DNA of 64,000 nt, from positions 1,550,001-1,614,000 of the forward strand of contig CBDDGQ010000006.1 of the NCBI GenBank assembly GCA_965227945.1, read 5' to 3'. Below the pieces are notes generated by a model, which ran no database searches, was not told where the DNA came from, and worked only from the letters and a program-made list of their open reading frames with translations. Numbering within the stretch: the stretch's first letter is position 1; every line of letters begins with the position of its first letter. Shown piece after piece: positions 33,122 through 41,651 of this stretch. A program made the translations under genes and the position numbers. The DNA is from Azorhizobium sp965227945 (GTDB lineage Bacteria > Pseudomonadota > Alphaproteobacteria > Rhizobiales > Xanthobacteraceae).

Positions 33122-34528
33122 ATGCTTGGTGTGGCTGCGAAGACGCCGGCGGCTGGCGGCGAAGGTGTGGCAGAGGCCATTGCGGAGCTCACCCGCCTTT
33201 TCGGTAACAAAGTCGTGATCTCATTGGCTGTGCGCGAGCAACACGCCAATATCACTACGTTTCTACCGAATGAACCGCCGGATGCGGTGGTGTTTGCCCA
33301 GAGTATTGCTGACGTTCAATCCATTGTGCAGATCTGCGCCGCCCATAAGGTGCCGGTCATTGCCTGGGGCGCCGGGACATCGCTCGAAGGGCATGTGAAC
33401 GCCCCGTATGGCGGCGTGTGCATCGATTTGTCCGGCATGAACCGGATCCTCGCCGTTCATGCAGATGATCTGGATTGCGTCATCGAGCCGGGGGTGACCC
33501 GCAAGCGCCTCAACGAGGAATTGCGCGACCAGGGCCTGTTTTTCCCCATCGATCCCGGCGCCGACGCCTCGCTGGGCGGCATGGCGTCCACCCGCGCCTC
33601 CGGCACCAATGCGGTGCGCTACGGCACCATGAAGGACAATGTGCTGGCCCTCAAAGTGGTGATGCCCGACGGCAAGCTCATCACCACGGCGCGGCGCGCC
33701 CGCAAATCGTCCGCCGGCTACGACCTGACCCGCCTCTTCGTCGGCGCGGAGGGCACGCTGGGCATCATCGTCGAGATCACGCTGAAGCTGTATGGCATCC
33801 CCGAGTCCATCGTCGCCGGCGTGTGCCCGTTCCCCACCATCTCGGACGCCTGCACTGCGGTGATCCAGACCATCCAGTCGGGCATTCCGGTGGCCCGCAT
33901 CGAATTGCTGGACGAGGTCCAGGTCCGCGCCTCCAATGCGTATGCCAAGCTGGACCTGCCGGAGACGCCGCACCTGTTCCTGGAGTTCCACGGCACCGGC
34001 GCCGGGGCCGCCGAGCAGGCGGAACGGTTCGGCGAAATCGCCGCCGACAATGGCGGCGGCCCGCTGGTCTCCGCCGGCAAGGCGGAAGACCGCACCAAGC
34101 TGTGGCAGGCCCGGCACGACGCCTATTGGTCGGCGCTGCCCCTGAAGCCCGGCGGCAAGGCGGTGGCCACCGACGTGTGCGTGCCGATCTCGCGGCTGGC
34201 GGAATGTGTGGAGGCGACCAAGGCGGACATTCTGGACATGGGCCTGATCGCGCCCATCGTCGGCCATGTGGGCGATGGCAACTTCCATTGCACCTTGATG
34301 GTGGACGTCAATGACGAAGCCGATGTGGCCAAGGCCGAGGTGTTCATGAAGCGCCTGGTGGAGCGGGCGCTGGCCATGGAGGGCACCTGCACCGGCGAGC
34401 ATGGCGTGGGCGAAGGCAAGAAGAAGTATTTGCTTGCCGAACATGGCGCAGGCACGCTGGACGCCATGCGCGCCCTCAAGCAGGCGTTCGATCCCGACAA
34501 CATCATGAACCCGGGGAAGATCCTGTGA
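33122..34528 (+). CDS. FAD-linked oxidase, GlcD/Dld type
   Basis: The 468-residue flavoprotein belongs to the FAD_binding_4 / FAD-oxidase C family with D-lactate dehydrogenase (cytochrome) and GlcD. The FAD domain shows VPVIAWGAGTSLEGHVNAPY near residue 80 and GADASLGGMASTRASGTNAV near 143. The C-terminal domain has GHVGDGNFHCTLMV and GTCTGEHGVGEGKKKYL with the catalytic His region. It should oxidise a 2-hydroxy acid and pass electrons to the respiratory chain or a cytochrome. There are no glcE/glcF neighbours, which favours the single-subunit D-lactate dehydrogenase reading. Confidence 0.92.
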   Translation: MLGVAAKTPAAGGEGVAEAIAELTRLFGNKVVISLAVREQHANITTFLPNEPPDAVVFAQSIADVQSIVQICAAHKVPVIAWGAGTSLEGHVNAPYGGVCIDLSGMNRILAVHADDLDCVIEPGVTRKRLNEELRDQGLFFPIDPGADASLGGMASTRASGTNAVRYGTMKDNVLALKVVMPDGKLITTARRARKSSAGYDLTRLFVGAEGTLGIIVEITLKLYGIPESIVAGVCPFPTISDACTAVIQTIQSGIPVARIELLDEVQVRASNAYAKLDLPETPHLFLEFHGTGAGAAEQAERFGEIAADNGGGPLVSAGKAEDRTKLWQARHDAYWSALPLKPGGKAVATDVCVPISRLAECVEATKADILDMGLIAPIVGHVGDGNFHCTLMVDVNDEADVAKAEVFMKRLVERALAMEGTCTGEHGVGEGKKKYLLAEHGAGTLDAMRALKQAFDPDNIMNPGKIL

Positions 34529-34640
34529 GCACCTCGCCCTGAGCGCGCCCGGTGCGTCGCCAATGACCGAAAGTCAGGTCCACCGCCACAGTGCCGACGC
34601 TTCCGCCGGCCATAGCGGAGCATGAAATGAGGGCAGGCGC

Positions 34641-37600
34641 TTGCAAGCCATTCTGATCGGCCTGGCCACGGCGGTGATCGTCGTCATCAGCGCTGCGTTC
34701 GCGGCGCCGTTCGTGGTGGACTGGACGGCCTGGCGCAGCGTCTTCGAGGCCGAGGCCAGCCGTGTCGTCGGGGCCCCGGTGGTGATCCGCGGGACCATCG
34801 ATGCGGAACTGCTGCCGTCCCCGCGGGTGGTGCTGCGCAATGTCTCGCTGGGCACCGACACGGTGTCCACCGGCGGCACCGCCCGCGAAGTGCGCGCGGA
34901 TCTGTCCCTGGGGGCGCTGGTGCGCGGCCAGGTGGAAGCCAGCAACCTCACCCTGGTCTGGCCGCGCCTGCGCCTGGTGCTCGACAGCGCCGGACGCCTC
35001 GCGGCGCCCCCCGGAGCCAGCAGCGCCGGCGGCTTCTCCATCGGCCAGATCGTCATCGATCACGGCGAGCTGGATCTTCTGGACCGCGGTGCCGACCGCA
35101 CCGTGCATCTCACCGATCTCAACCTGAAAGGCGAGATCCGCTCCACCCTCGGCCCGTTTCGTCTCGACGGCGAACTCACCACCGGCGGCGAGCGCTATGC
35201 CGTGCGCACGAGCCTCGGCCGCCTGGGTGAGGACGGCGGCAAGCTGCGCCTGATCGCTGACGGACGGACCCGGCCCTTCGGCATCGATCTCGACGGCATG
35301 CTGCGCTTGTCCGGCGGCACGCCGCGCTTCGAGGGCAAGGGCAGCCTGGTCCGCAAAGGCGAGAGCGGCCCCACCGATGCCTGGCGCCTGTCCGCCGTCG
35401 TGCGGGCCTCCCCGGAAGCCGTGGTGGCCGATACGCTGGACCTGACCATGGGCGAAGACACGCGGCCCGTGCAATTGTCCGGCTCCGCCCGTTTGTCCCT
35501 GGGCCGGGCGGTGGGCCTTGATGCGGTGCTCAATGCCCGCAGTCTCGATGTGGACGCCTTGCGCCCGGTCACGCCCGGCGCCGCCCAGACGCCGGCGGAG
35601 GCGCTGGCGGGCCTGGTGGCCACCTTCGCCGCCCTGCCGGCCCCCGATGTGACCTCCCGCATCGGCATTGCGGTGGACCAATTGACCCTCGGCGGGACCG
35701 TCATCCGCGATGCGCGCGCCGATCTCACCGGCACCGCCCAGGGCTGGCGCATGGATAATGCCGAAGCCAAGCTGCCGGGCCAGACCGCGGTGCGGCTGTC
35801 GGGTGTGCCCGCCCGCGGCGCCGCCGGCTCGGACTTCGGCGGCGACCTGCTGCTCACCGCCGACGACCCCGGCACCTTCCTGCGCTGGGCCGCGCCCCGT
35901 CTGCCGGCGGACTATGTGTCCGCGGTGAAGGGGCCGGTGCGCATCGCCGGCCGGATCAGTGCCGGGGCCGGCCGCTATGGCGTCACCGGGCTCGATGCCA
36001 GCTTCGGCCCCTCCCGCATCCGCGGCGCCGCGTCCCTCACTCTGCCCGCCGCGACGGCGGCGGCGCGCCTGGATGTGCAGCTGGCGCTGGACGGGGCGGA
36101 TCTCGACCCCTGGATCGCCGCCGGTCGGCGCGGCCTTTCGGCCAATGCGCTGCCGCTGGAGGGCACGCTCGTGCTCGACGGCACCAATCTGACCCTGTCC
36201 GGCCTGCCTCTGCGCGGTCTGGCCGTGACGGCACAGGCCAGCGGCCAGGCCTGGACCGTCAGCCGCTTGGGGCTGGATGATCTGGCCGGGCTCAAGATTA
36301 CCGGCACCGGGCAGTTCGAGACCCGTGCGGCCCTGCCGACGGGCCGTCTCGCGCTCGCCATTGCCGGCCCCAAGGCCAATGGTCTGGTGCCGCTGGCCCG
36401 CCTCGTGGCCGGAGCGGAGACGGCGGACGTGGTGCAGCGCCTGTTGCCCGTGGCCTCGCCGGTCCAGATGACCAGCACCGCCACCTGGGGCGAGAACGGC
36501 GCCCACAGCCTCACCACGGAGGGGACGCTGGGGCAGATTTCCGGGCGGGCCGCCTTCGCCCGCACCGACGGGGCGGCGCCGAGCAAGGTGGCGCTCGCCC
36601 TCGCCGCCACCGATGGCGCCAAGGCGCTGGAGGCCGCGGGCCTGCCCGGCCTGCGCGCCGGTGTCGGTGCGGCCAAGCTCGACCTCACCATCGATCCTCG
36701 TACGGACGGCACCGCCGGATTTGACGGCCGGCTGGCGCTGGGGGATGCGGTGGCCAGCGGGAGCGGCACGGTGCGGCTGGGATCCGACGGCACCATCCTG
36801 CCCACGCTGGAGATGCAGCTGGAGGGCCCGGATCTGGCGCACCTTCTGGCGGCCGCCGGGGCCACCGATGGCGCGGTGCCGGGGCGTCTGGCCTTCGGCC
36901 TGTCGCGCACCGGCGCCCTGTGGCGCTTCGAACGCGTGACCGGGACGCTGGCGGGGGCGCCGCTCACCGGCGCTCTGGATCTCGATCCGGGCACGCCGCC
37001 CAAGGTCAACGGCCGGCTGGAACTGGAGACCTTGTCGGTCCCGCACCTGATCGGCTTGTGGAGCGCCCGCAGCATCGGGCCGGATGTGGGCGGTGGCCCC
37101 TGGTCGGGGGCGCGCTTTGCGCCCGCGGCGCCGGCGCCCGCCGCTTTTCTCCTGGATCTGGTGGCCAAGCGGGTGGATCTCGGAGGGCCGTACACGGTCA
37201 CCGAGGGCAAGGCCCGGCTGGTGGCCGACAGCGGGACGTTCGAGCTGCGCGACCTGTCCGGCACGCTGGGGTCCGGCCATGTGGCCGGCAACCTGGCGCT
37301 GCGGCGCCGCGGCGATGGTCTGCAGGCGGACGGTCGGCTGACGCTGGATGCGGTGGAGAGCGGCCTGATCCTGGCGCCGCTTGCCCCGCGCGCGCCGCCG
37401 CGGGGGCGGGTGACGCTCGCCCTCGATCTGGTGGGCAACGGGCGCACGCCCTTGATGCTGGTGCAGTCTTTGTCGGGTCAGGGCACGCTGGGGGTGCAGG
37501 ATCTGGAGGTTCCGGGCGCCGATCCCAAGGCCATCGAGACCGTGCTGGCGGATACGGCCGCAGGCCCGCCGCCCGACGAGCGGCGGACGGCCGCCCTGCT

Positions 37601-38426
37601 GGAGCGCGCGCTCGCCAAGGGCCCGCTGCGCCTGCCGTCCGTGGAGGGCACCTTTGGGGTGGTGAGCGGCGTGGCGCGGCTCTCGCCCGTGCGGGCCACC
37701 GCTGCCGGCACCCGCGTCGCCCTCTCCGGCACGCTGGATCTGGCGCGCCTCCTCCTCGAAGCCAATCTGGATCTGGAAGGGGCGGATGTGGCCGGCGCGG
37801 TGCCCAGCGGCACCATCGCCTGGCGCGGCCCAGTGGCGGCGCCGGAGCGGCGGGTCACCGCCACGTCGCTCACCAGCGTCATCGCCATGCGGGCCATCGA
37901 GCGGGAGACCCGTCGGCTGGAGGAGCGCCAGGGGCTGGCGCCGGTGGCGCCCGCCCCTCCGGCCAATGCGGCCACCAGCCCCGCCGCTGCGCCTGCCCCT
38001 GCGGCGCCGGCCCCTCCCGTGGTGTCCGCGCCCGCGCCGGTGGCGTCTCCCGCCGCCCCCCCTGCTGCCCCGTCGGTAGCGCCGACCCCGCTGCCGCCCG
38101 CTGCCGCCCCTGCGACACCGCTCGCGCCCGCGGCGCCCGCAGTTCCCGCCGCGCCGGCCGCTTCGGCACCGGCTGCCATGCCGGCGGTGCCCTTGCCCCA
38201 GCCGGCACCGCCAGGTCCGCGCAGCGAGCCCCGTGCCGCCGAACCGCGCGCCGCAGAGCCCCGCGCGGCGGAGACGCGCGCACCCCCGCTGCCGCCCCCG
38301 GTGGAGATCAGTCCCACCATCCGGCCCCGGCCGCTGCGGCCGGATGCGGACGCCCCCGCGCCGCCGGCGCCTTTGATGGGCGGATTCGGCGTCATGCAGC
38401 GGCCACCGGGCCTGGTCCCGGAATAA
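34641..38426 (+). CDS. AsmA family protein
   Basis: The 1261-residue protein begins with a signal anchor (AILIGLATAVIVVISAAFAA) and an AsmA N-terminal domain (VDWTAWRSVFEAEASRVVG). AsmA-like proteins form long beta-rich grooves across the periplasm and take part in lipid transport to, or homeostasis of, the outer membrane. Repeated beta-strand units fill residues 50-1090, and an AsmA_2-like region lies near the end (LTLDAVESGLILAPLAPRA). The last 150 residues are Ala/Pro-rich with tandem EPRAA units, so probably disordered. The start is TTG. Large reverse-frame ORFs opposite this gene are shadows. Confidence 0.9.
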   Translation: MQAILIGLATAVIVVISAAFAAPFVVDWTAWRSVFEAEASRVVGAPVVIRGTIDAELLPSPRVVLRNVSLGTDTVSTGGTAREVRADLSLGALVRGQVEASNLTLVWPRLRLVLDSAGRLAAPPGASSAGGFSIGQIVIDHGELDLLDRGADRTVHLTDLNLKGEIRSTLGPFRLDGELTTGGERYAVRTSLGRLGEDGGKLRLIADGRTRPFGIDLDGMLRLSGGTPRFEGKGSLVRKGESGPTDAWRLSAVVRASPEAVVADTLDLTMGEDTRPVQLSGSARLSLGRAVGLDAVLNARSLDVDALRPVTPGAAQTPAEALAGLVATFAALPAPDVTSRIGIAVDQLTLGGTVIRDARADLTGTAQGWRMDNAEAKLPGQTAVRLSGVPARGAAGSDFGGDLLLTADDPGTFLRWAAPRLPADYVSAVKGPVRIAGRISAGAGRYGVTGLDASFGPSRIRGAASLTLPAATAAARLDVQLALDGADLDPWIAAGRRGLSANALPLEGTLVLDGTNLTLSGLPLRGLAVTAQASGQAWTVSRLGLDDLAGLKITGTGQFETRAALPTGRLALAIAGPKANGLVPLARLVAGAETADVVQRLLPVASPVQMTSTATWGENGAHSLTTEGTLGQISGRAAFARTDGAAPSKVALALAATDGAKALEAAGLPGLRAGVGAAKLDLTIDPRTDGTAGFDGRLALGDAVASGSGTVRLGSDGTILPTLEMQLEGPDLAHLLAAAGATDGAVPGRLAFGLSRTGALWRFERVTGTLAGAPLTGALDLDPGTPPKVNGRLELETLSVPHLIGLWSARSIGPDVGGGPWSGARFAPAAPAPAAFLLDLVAKRVDLGGPYTVTEGKARLVADSGTFELRDLSGTLGSGHVAGNLALRRRGDGLQADGRLTLDAVESGLILAPLAPRAPPRGRVTLALDLVGNGRTPLMLVQSLSGQGTLGVQDLEVPGADPKAIETVLADTAAGPPPDERRTAALLERALAKGPLRLPSVEGTFGVVSGVARLSPVRATAAGTRVALSGTLDLARLLLEANLDLEGADVAGAVPSGTIAWRGPVAAPERRVTATSLTSVIAMRAIERETRRLEERQGLAPVAPAPPANAATSPAAAPAPAAPAPPVVSAPAPVASPAAPPAAPSVAPTPLPPAAAPATPLAPAAPAVPAAPAASAPAAMPAVPLPQPAPPGPRSEPRAAEPRAAEPRAAETRAPPLPPPVEISPTIRPRPLRPDADAPAPPAPLMGGFGVMQRPPGLVPE

Positions 38427-38454
38427 GGCGCGCCGCTTTGGACGCGGGTGACGC

Positions 38455-38560
38455 CAGAGCGTTTTCGAGCGAAGTGGATCCCGGTTCGCGTGAAGAAAAA
38501 CGCGACAAAACAAAGAGATAGAGACTTTCACCGATGCGAAGAAACGGGGAAATGCTCTAG
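38455..38560. repeat. Dispersed palindromic intergenic element
   Basis: This stretch of about 105 bases contains GAGCGAAGTGGATCCCGGTT and CGCGTGAAGAAAAACGCG, a composition I recall from repeated intergenic elements in Hyphomicrobiales. The ends are inverted: CAGAGCGTTTTC on the left, and GGAAATGCTCTAG on the right, which is CTAGAGCATTTCC on the other strand. An internal stem pairs GCGTTTT with AAAACGC. It sits between the convergent asmA and folA genes, and its right end supplies the folA stop codon. Confidence 0.7.
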
Positions 38561-39066
38561 ATGCGGTCCAAGGTCACGTAGCTGACCGGAAACTGGTCGT
38601 CCGGCCCCTGGATGGGGCCCGTGCGGTCGCTTTCCAGCCAGAGGGCCGGATCGTAGGGGGGCAGGCGCACATCGCCCTCCGGCGCGGCATGGACCCGGGT
38701 CAGGTGGATGCGCCGGGTCAGCGGCAAGGTGCCGGAGAACACGCCGCGCCCGCCGATGACCATGATCTCGTCGGCCGTCATCTCGGCAGCGGCTGCATCC
38801 GCCAGCGCCAACGCCGCCTCCAGGGTGCGGCCGACGCGCACGCCATCGGGCGGCGCAAAGAAGGGATCGCTGCTCACCACCACCGAGATGCGGCCCGGCA
38901 AGGGGCGGCCGATGGAGGTGAAGGTGTTGCGCCCCATCAGCATCGGCTTGCCCATGGTCAGCGCCTTGAAGCGTTTCAGATCCGAGGGCAAGTGCCACGG
39001 CAGGGCTTGATCGCGGCCGATGACGCCGTTTTCCGCCACGGCGACGATATGGGTCAGTGGCAGCAT
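38557..39066 (-). CDS. folA: Dihydrofolate reductase
   Basis: FolA reduces dihydrofolate to tetrahydrofolate with NADPH. The 169-residue protein begins MLPLTHIVAVAENGVIGRDQ and shows the substrate loop LPWHLPSDLKRFKALT near residue 25, the NADPH segment MGRNTFTSIGRPLPGR near 47, and MVIGGRGVFSG near 110. The ATG overlaps the stop of the upstream amine oxidase gene by 4 bases, so the two are co-translated. The stop codon TAG falls in the terminal CTAGAGC of a dispersed repeat, which may have trimmed or replaced the original 3' end. Confidence 0.95.
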   Translation of the reverse strand: MLPLTHIVAVAENGVIGRDQALPWHLPSDLKRFKALTMGKPMLMGRNTFTSIGRPLPGRISVVVSSDPFFAPPDGVRVGRTLEAALALADAAAAEMTADEIMVIGGRGVFSGTLPLTRRIHLTRVHAAPEGDVRLPPYDPALWLESDRTGPIQGPDDQFPVSYVTLDRI

Positions 39067-40343
39067 CAACGGGCCTCGGCGGGATGGAGCAGGGCCAAGG
39101 CGCGTTCGGCCGCCGCAAGGCCGGACAGATGGGCACCATGGCAGGTGGAGAAGGCGTGCTCGGACACCGCCTCGCCGGCGAAGAACACCCGATCCCCCAG
39201 CGGCGCGAACAGGGTGGCGCGTGCGGTGCCATGGCCGGGCAACGCGCTGGAATAGCCCCCGCCGATCAGCGGATCGCTGGCCCACGTGGTGGTAAAACTG
39301 GCGTGCAGGCGCCGCCGCAGATCCTCGCCGAAGGCGGCGCAGAGCGCATCCAGCGCGGCGGCGGTCATGGCGCCATGGCCGGCGGCCACCAACTGCGCCC
39401 CCGCATCGCCCGCCACATGGCCGATGGCGGCGGGGCGGGCACCGGGCAGAATCTGGAACTGGATCGGCGAGACGGCCGGGTCGGCGAGATCGAGCACTCC
39501 GATGCTGGCGGGGGCAGCGACCCCGAATACGTCGCGATCGAAGCTGAGGGCGATCTTCTCTGCGACCCCCAAAGGCAAAGCCGCGACGGCAGCGGCCAAC
39601 TCCGGCGGCAGAGCCGGCGCGAAGGCGATGCCGCCGTTGGCGAGGACCTGTGTCGAGACGGTCACGATCACGGCGCGGGCGCAGAGGGTTCCCGCGTCGG
39701 TGACGACCCGGACCCCTTTGCCGGACCAATCGATCTCCCGCACCGGGCAGGCGAGGGTCACCGGCACCTCTGCCCCATGGGCCCGCACCAGGGCGCCATA
39801 GCCATCGGTCACCGGCCAATTGAAATCGGTGTCGTGATAGGCGGCATAATCCACGCAGGAGATGCGTTCCGGCGCATTGGCCGACATCAAGGCGAACCAG
39901 CTGCGCACCAGCGGGTCCCAGCGGGTGTCCCGCTCGGTTTCGCCCCAGACTAAGGCGGCGGAGACATCCCGTCCCGCTTCGCCCGCGGCGCGCACCGCGT
40001 CAAAGGCGGCCTCGACGGCCGCTCGGGCCGCCTGGGCTTCCGCCGCATCGGCCCAGCGCCGGCCCAGATGCAGCCGGCGGCTGGCGCGCCCGTCGCTGGT
40101 GCGATAGCGAAACCCGAGCGCATCGGCGATGGGCACGAAGGGATTGTCGTGGGCGGAATGCAGCCAGTGGCACCCCTGATCCCAGGGCTGGCCGAGGCTC
40201 ACCGTATCGGTGTAGGCCCGCCCGCCGGTCCGGCCCGCGGCTTCGAGCACCCGCACATGGGCGCCGCCGGCGCGCAGGGCGCGTCCCGCCGCAAGGCCGG
40301 CCGCACCGGCGCCGACCACCACCACATCGCATTCGGCTGTCAT
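39066..40343 (-). CDS. FAD-dependent amine oxidase
   Basis: The 425-residue flavoprotein has the N-terminal FAD dinucleotide fold VVVVGAGAAGLAAGRALRAG and LEAAGRTGGRAYTD, and the C-terminal FAD segment RVFFAGEAVSEHAFSTCHGA. This is the flavin monoamine oxidase / phytoene-desaturase-like superfamily; bacterial members oxidise amines or amino acids, but the substrate is unknown. The start MTAECDVVVVGAG is the first Met before the Rossmann fold. It is translationally coupled to folA, an unusual partner. Confidence 0.88.
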   Translation of the reverse strand: MTAECDVVVVGAGAAGLAAGRALRAGGAHVRVLEAAGRTGGRAYTDTVSLGQPWDQGCHWLHSAHDNPFVPIADALGFRYRTSDGRASRRLHLGRRWADAAEAQAARAAVEAAFDAVRAAGEAGRDVSAALVWGETERDTRWDPLVRSWFALMSANAPERISCVDYAAYHDTDFNWPVTDGYGALVRAHGAEVPVTLACPVREIDWSGKGVRVVTDAGTLCARAVIVTVSTQVLANGGIAFAPALPPELAAAVAALPLGVAEKIALSFDRDVFGVAAPASIGVLDLADPAVSPIQFQILPGARPAAIGHVAGDAGAQLVAAGHGAMTAAALDALCAAFGEDLRRRLHASFTTTWASDPLIGGGYSSALPGHGTARATLFAPLGDRVFFAGEAVSEHAFSTCHGAHLSGLAAAERALALLHPAEAR

Positions 40344-40439
40344 GGCAGGACACTCATGCAGAGGCCATCCGTGCCGCATGGGGCGCGCCGACGGCGCGAA
40401 CTGGCCCGACGCGGGGGACCGACGGTCTATTTCTTGCGA

Positions 40440-41024
40440 TTATTTCTTGCGGAAGACGTCCAGCCGCACCACTTCGGCGCCGCCCGAGGGGGCGGCGGCA
40501 TCGTCGGCTGCGGCGTCATCCTTGGATCGGGCCAGATCGGTCCGGGCGGCGGCAAGTCCCGAGGTGACCGTCGGCTCGGACCCGGCGCCGCGCGGGCGGC
40601 TGCTGGAGAGCATGACCGGAGCGGCGGTGTCCTGGGCGCCGTCGATCTCCGGCTCCTCGTCCGGCGTGCCCAGATCGAACTGGAGGCCGAACTTCACCGA
40701 GGGGTCGAAGAAGCCCTTCATGGCGGAGAAGGGAATGAGCAGCTTCTCGGGCACGCCGCCGAACGACAGGCCCACTTCCAGGGCATGCTCGGTGACCGTC
40801 ATGTCCCAGAACTGGTGCTGGAGCACGATGGTCATGTCCTCGGGATACTGCTCGCGCATGCGCTGCGACAGCCGCACGCCGGGGGCGCGGGTATCGAAGG
40901 ACAGATAAAAATGATGATCGCCGGGCAGGCCGTCGCGGGCCACATCGGTCAGCACGCGGCGCACGACGCCACGCAAGGCTTCCTGAGCGAGGAGATCGTA
41001 GCGGATATGGTCGACCGGCGGCAT
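40440..41024 (-). CDS. sspB: SspB, ClpXP adaptor for ssrA-tagged proteins
   Basis: Alphaproteobacterial SspB binds the ssrA degradation tag and hands tagged proteins to ClpXP. The 194-residue protein has the substrate-binding fold: DHIRYDLLAQEALRGVVRRV, FYLSFDTRAPGVRLSQRMRE, and DMTVTEHALEVGLSFGGVPE. A disordered acidic linker leads to the C-terminal VVRLDVFRKK, the ClpX-binding tail. The ssrA gene that makes the tag lies directly upstream on the same strand. The last codons and stop are partly duplicated just downstream (TATTTCTTGCG repeated at 40428 and 40441). Confidence 0.95.
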   Translation of the reverse strand: MPPVDHIRYDLLAQEALRGVVRRVLTDVARDGLPGDHHFYLSFDTRAPGVRLSQRMREQYPEDMTIVLQHQFWDMTVTEHALEVGLSFGGVPEKLLIPFSAMKGFFDPSVKFGLQFDLGTPDEEPEIDGAQDTAAPVMLSSSRPRGAGSEPTVTSGLAAARTDLARSKDDAAADDAAAPSGGAEVVRLDVFRKK

Positions 41025-41169
41025 GGGCCCTGCTGAATGCTTCGGCCGGAGCGGGTGCTCGCCGCCTCGTGCCGCGACAGCTCCGCGTCTAGACGGGTCC
41101 GCGATGCGAGAAGGTCCGCTCAGAACGGACGCGACGTCCGCTTCACCTCCCCCGGAACCGGCCGCTCCG

Positions 41170-41511
41170 CAGGGAAGTGGAGGCTTCTGTTGCCAGGTGC
41201 CTCCGAACCCCGCCTAGCCAGTGCTACCCGGTAGGACTTTTATTTCGGTACCTTTACCGCTCACGCGGCAACGGCAACCGGAGCATAGTTGTCATTCGCA
41301 ACTATAGGTCGGCCCGATATCGGCGGAACCATGCCGAGCGAAAGAATGCTCTTTACACCCTCGTCGATCCTATTTCGCCCCCGCCGGAGCCCAGCGGGTA
41401 CGGCGCTTTTGCGCCGCACTCTGGGCTTTGGTGGAGGCGCCGGGTACTGCCCCCGGGTCCGAAAGGCTTATTACAACAACCATTTATCGCCATATCCGAC
41501 TTGCGTCGGCA
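41170..41511 (-). ncRNA. ssrA: tmRNA, circularly permuted two-piece form
   Basis: On the minus strand the acceptor piece comes first: a CCGAC-GCAA-GTCGG hairpin (41496-41509), a T-arm-like CCCGGGGGCAGTACCCGG, and the 3' end CGCCTCC-ACCA ending at 41429. A processed loop of about 45 bases follows, then the coding piece from 41382: GGGGGCGAAATAGGATCGAC. GGGGGCG pairs with CGCCTCC over seven positions, with G-U at pair 3, the alanine identity element. The resume codon follows TATAGTT. The 3' end near 41175 is set by a GGAGGC...GCCTCC hairpin. This permuted form is characteristic of alphaproteobacteria. Confidence 0.93.
41261..41299 (-). other. ssrA: tmRNA tag reading frame
   Basis: Thirteen codons, GCG through TGA, encode ANDNYAPVAVAA. 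With the alanine carried by tmRNA, the added tag is AANDNYAPVAVAA. The terminal VAA is the ClpX signal, and AANDN is the part expected to contact SspB. The preceding TAGTT is the usual resume-site context. Confidence 0.92.
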
Positions 41512-41516
41512 CGATC

Positions 41517-41545
41517 AATATAGGCGCCGTCGCCGGCCGATGAAA
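41517..41545 (-). promoter_or_regulatory. Probable ssrA promoter
   Basis: On the minus strand TTTCAT and TATATT are separated by 17 bases, and TATATT lies 7 bases before the acceptor-piece hairpin. Transcription would start near 41510, which fits the RNA's 5' end. Confidence 0.55.
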
Positions 41546-41651
41546 GGGGCGCCTGCGGATAATCCCGGCTGTTGTGCGCGGGCGCTTCCGAAACGTCATG
41601 TGGGCAGCGGGCGCCCCGGCGCGCCGAGGTCAGGCCGCCGCTCCGAGTCTC

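Noticed and set aside
36920..38521. A 533-residue plus-strand frame inside the AsmA gene
   Set aside because: It is a shifted frame of the same gene with Gly/Ala/Arg-rich composition and no recognisable fold.
34503..38531. A 1342-residue open frame on the minus strand opposite the AsmA gene
   Set aside because: It is an antisense shadow produced by high GC; composition is Arg/Gly/His-rich without any domain, while the plus frame has a clear AsmA protein.
41380..41440. A 6S RNA or RNase P RNA suspected from the GC-rich hairpins
   Set aside because: The CCA end, the pairing with GGGGGCG and the ANDNYAPVAVAA tag frame show it is tmRNA.
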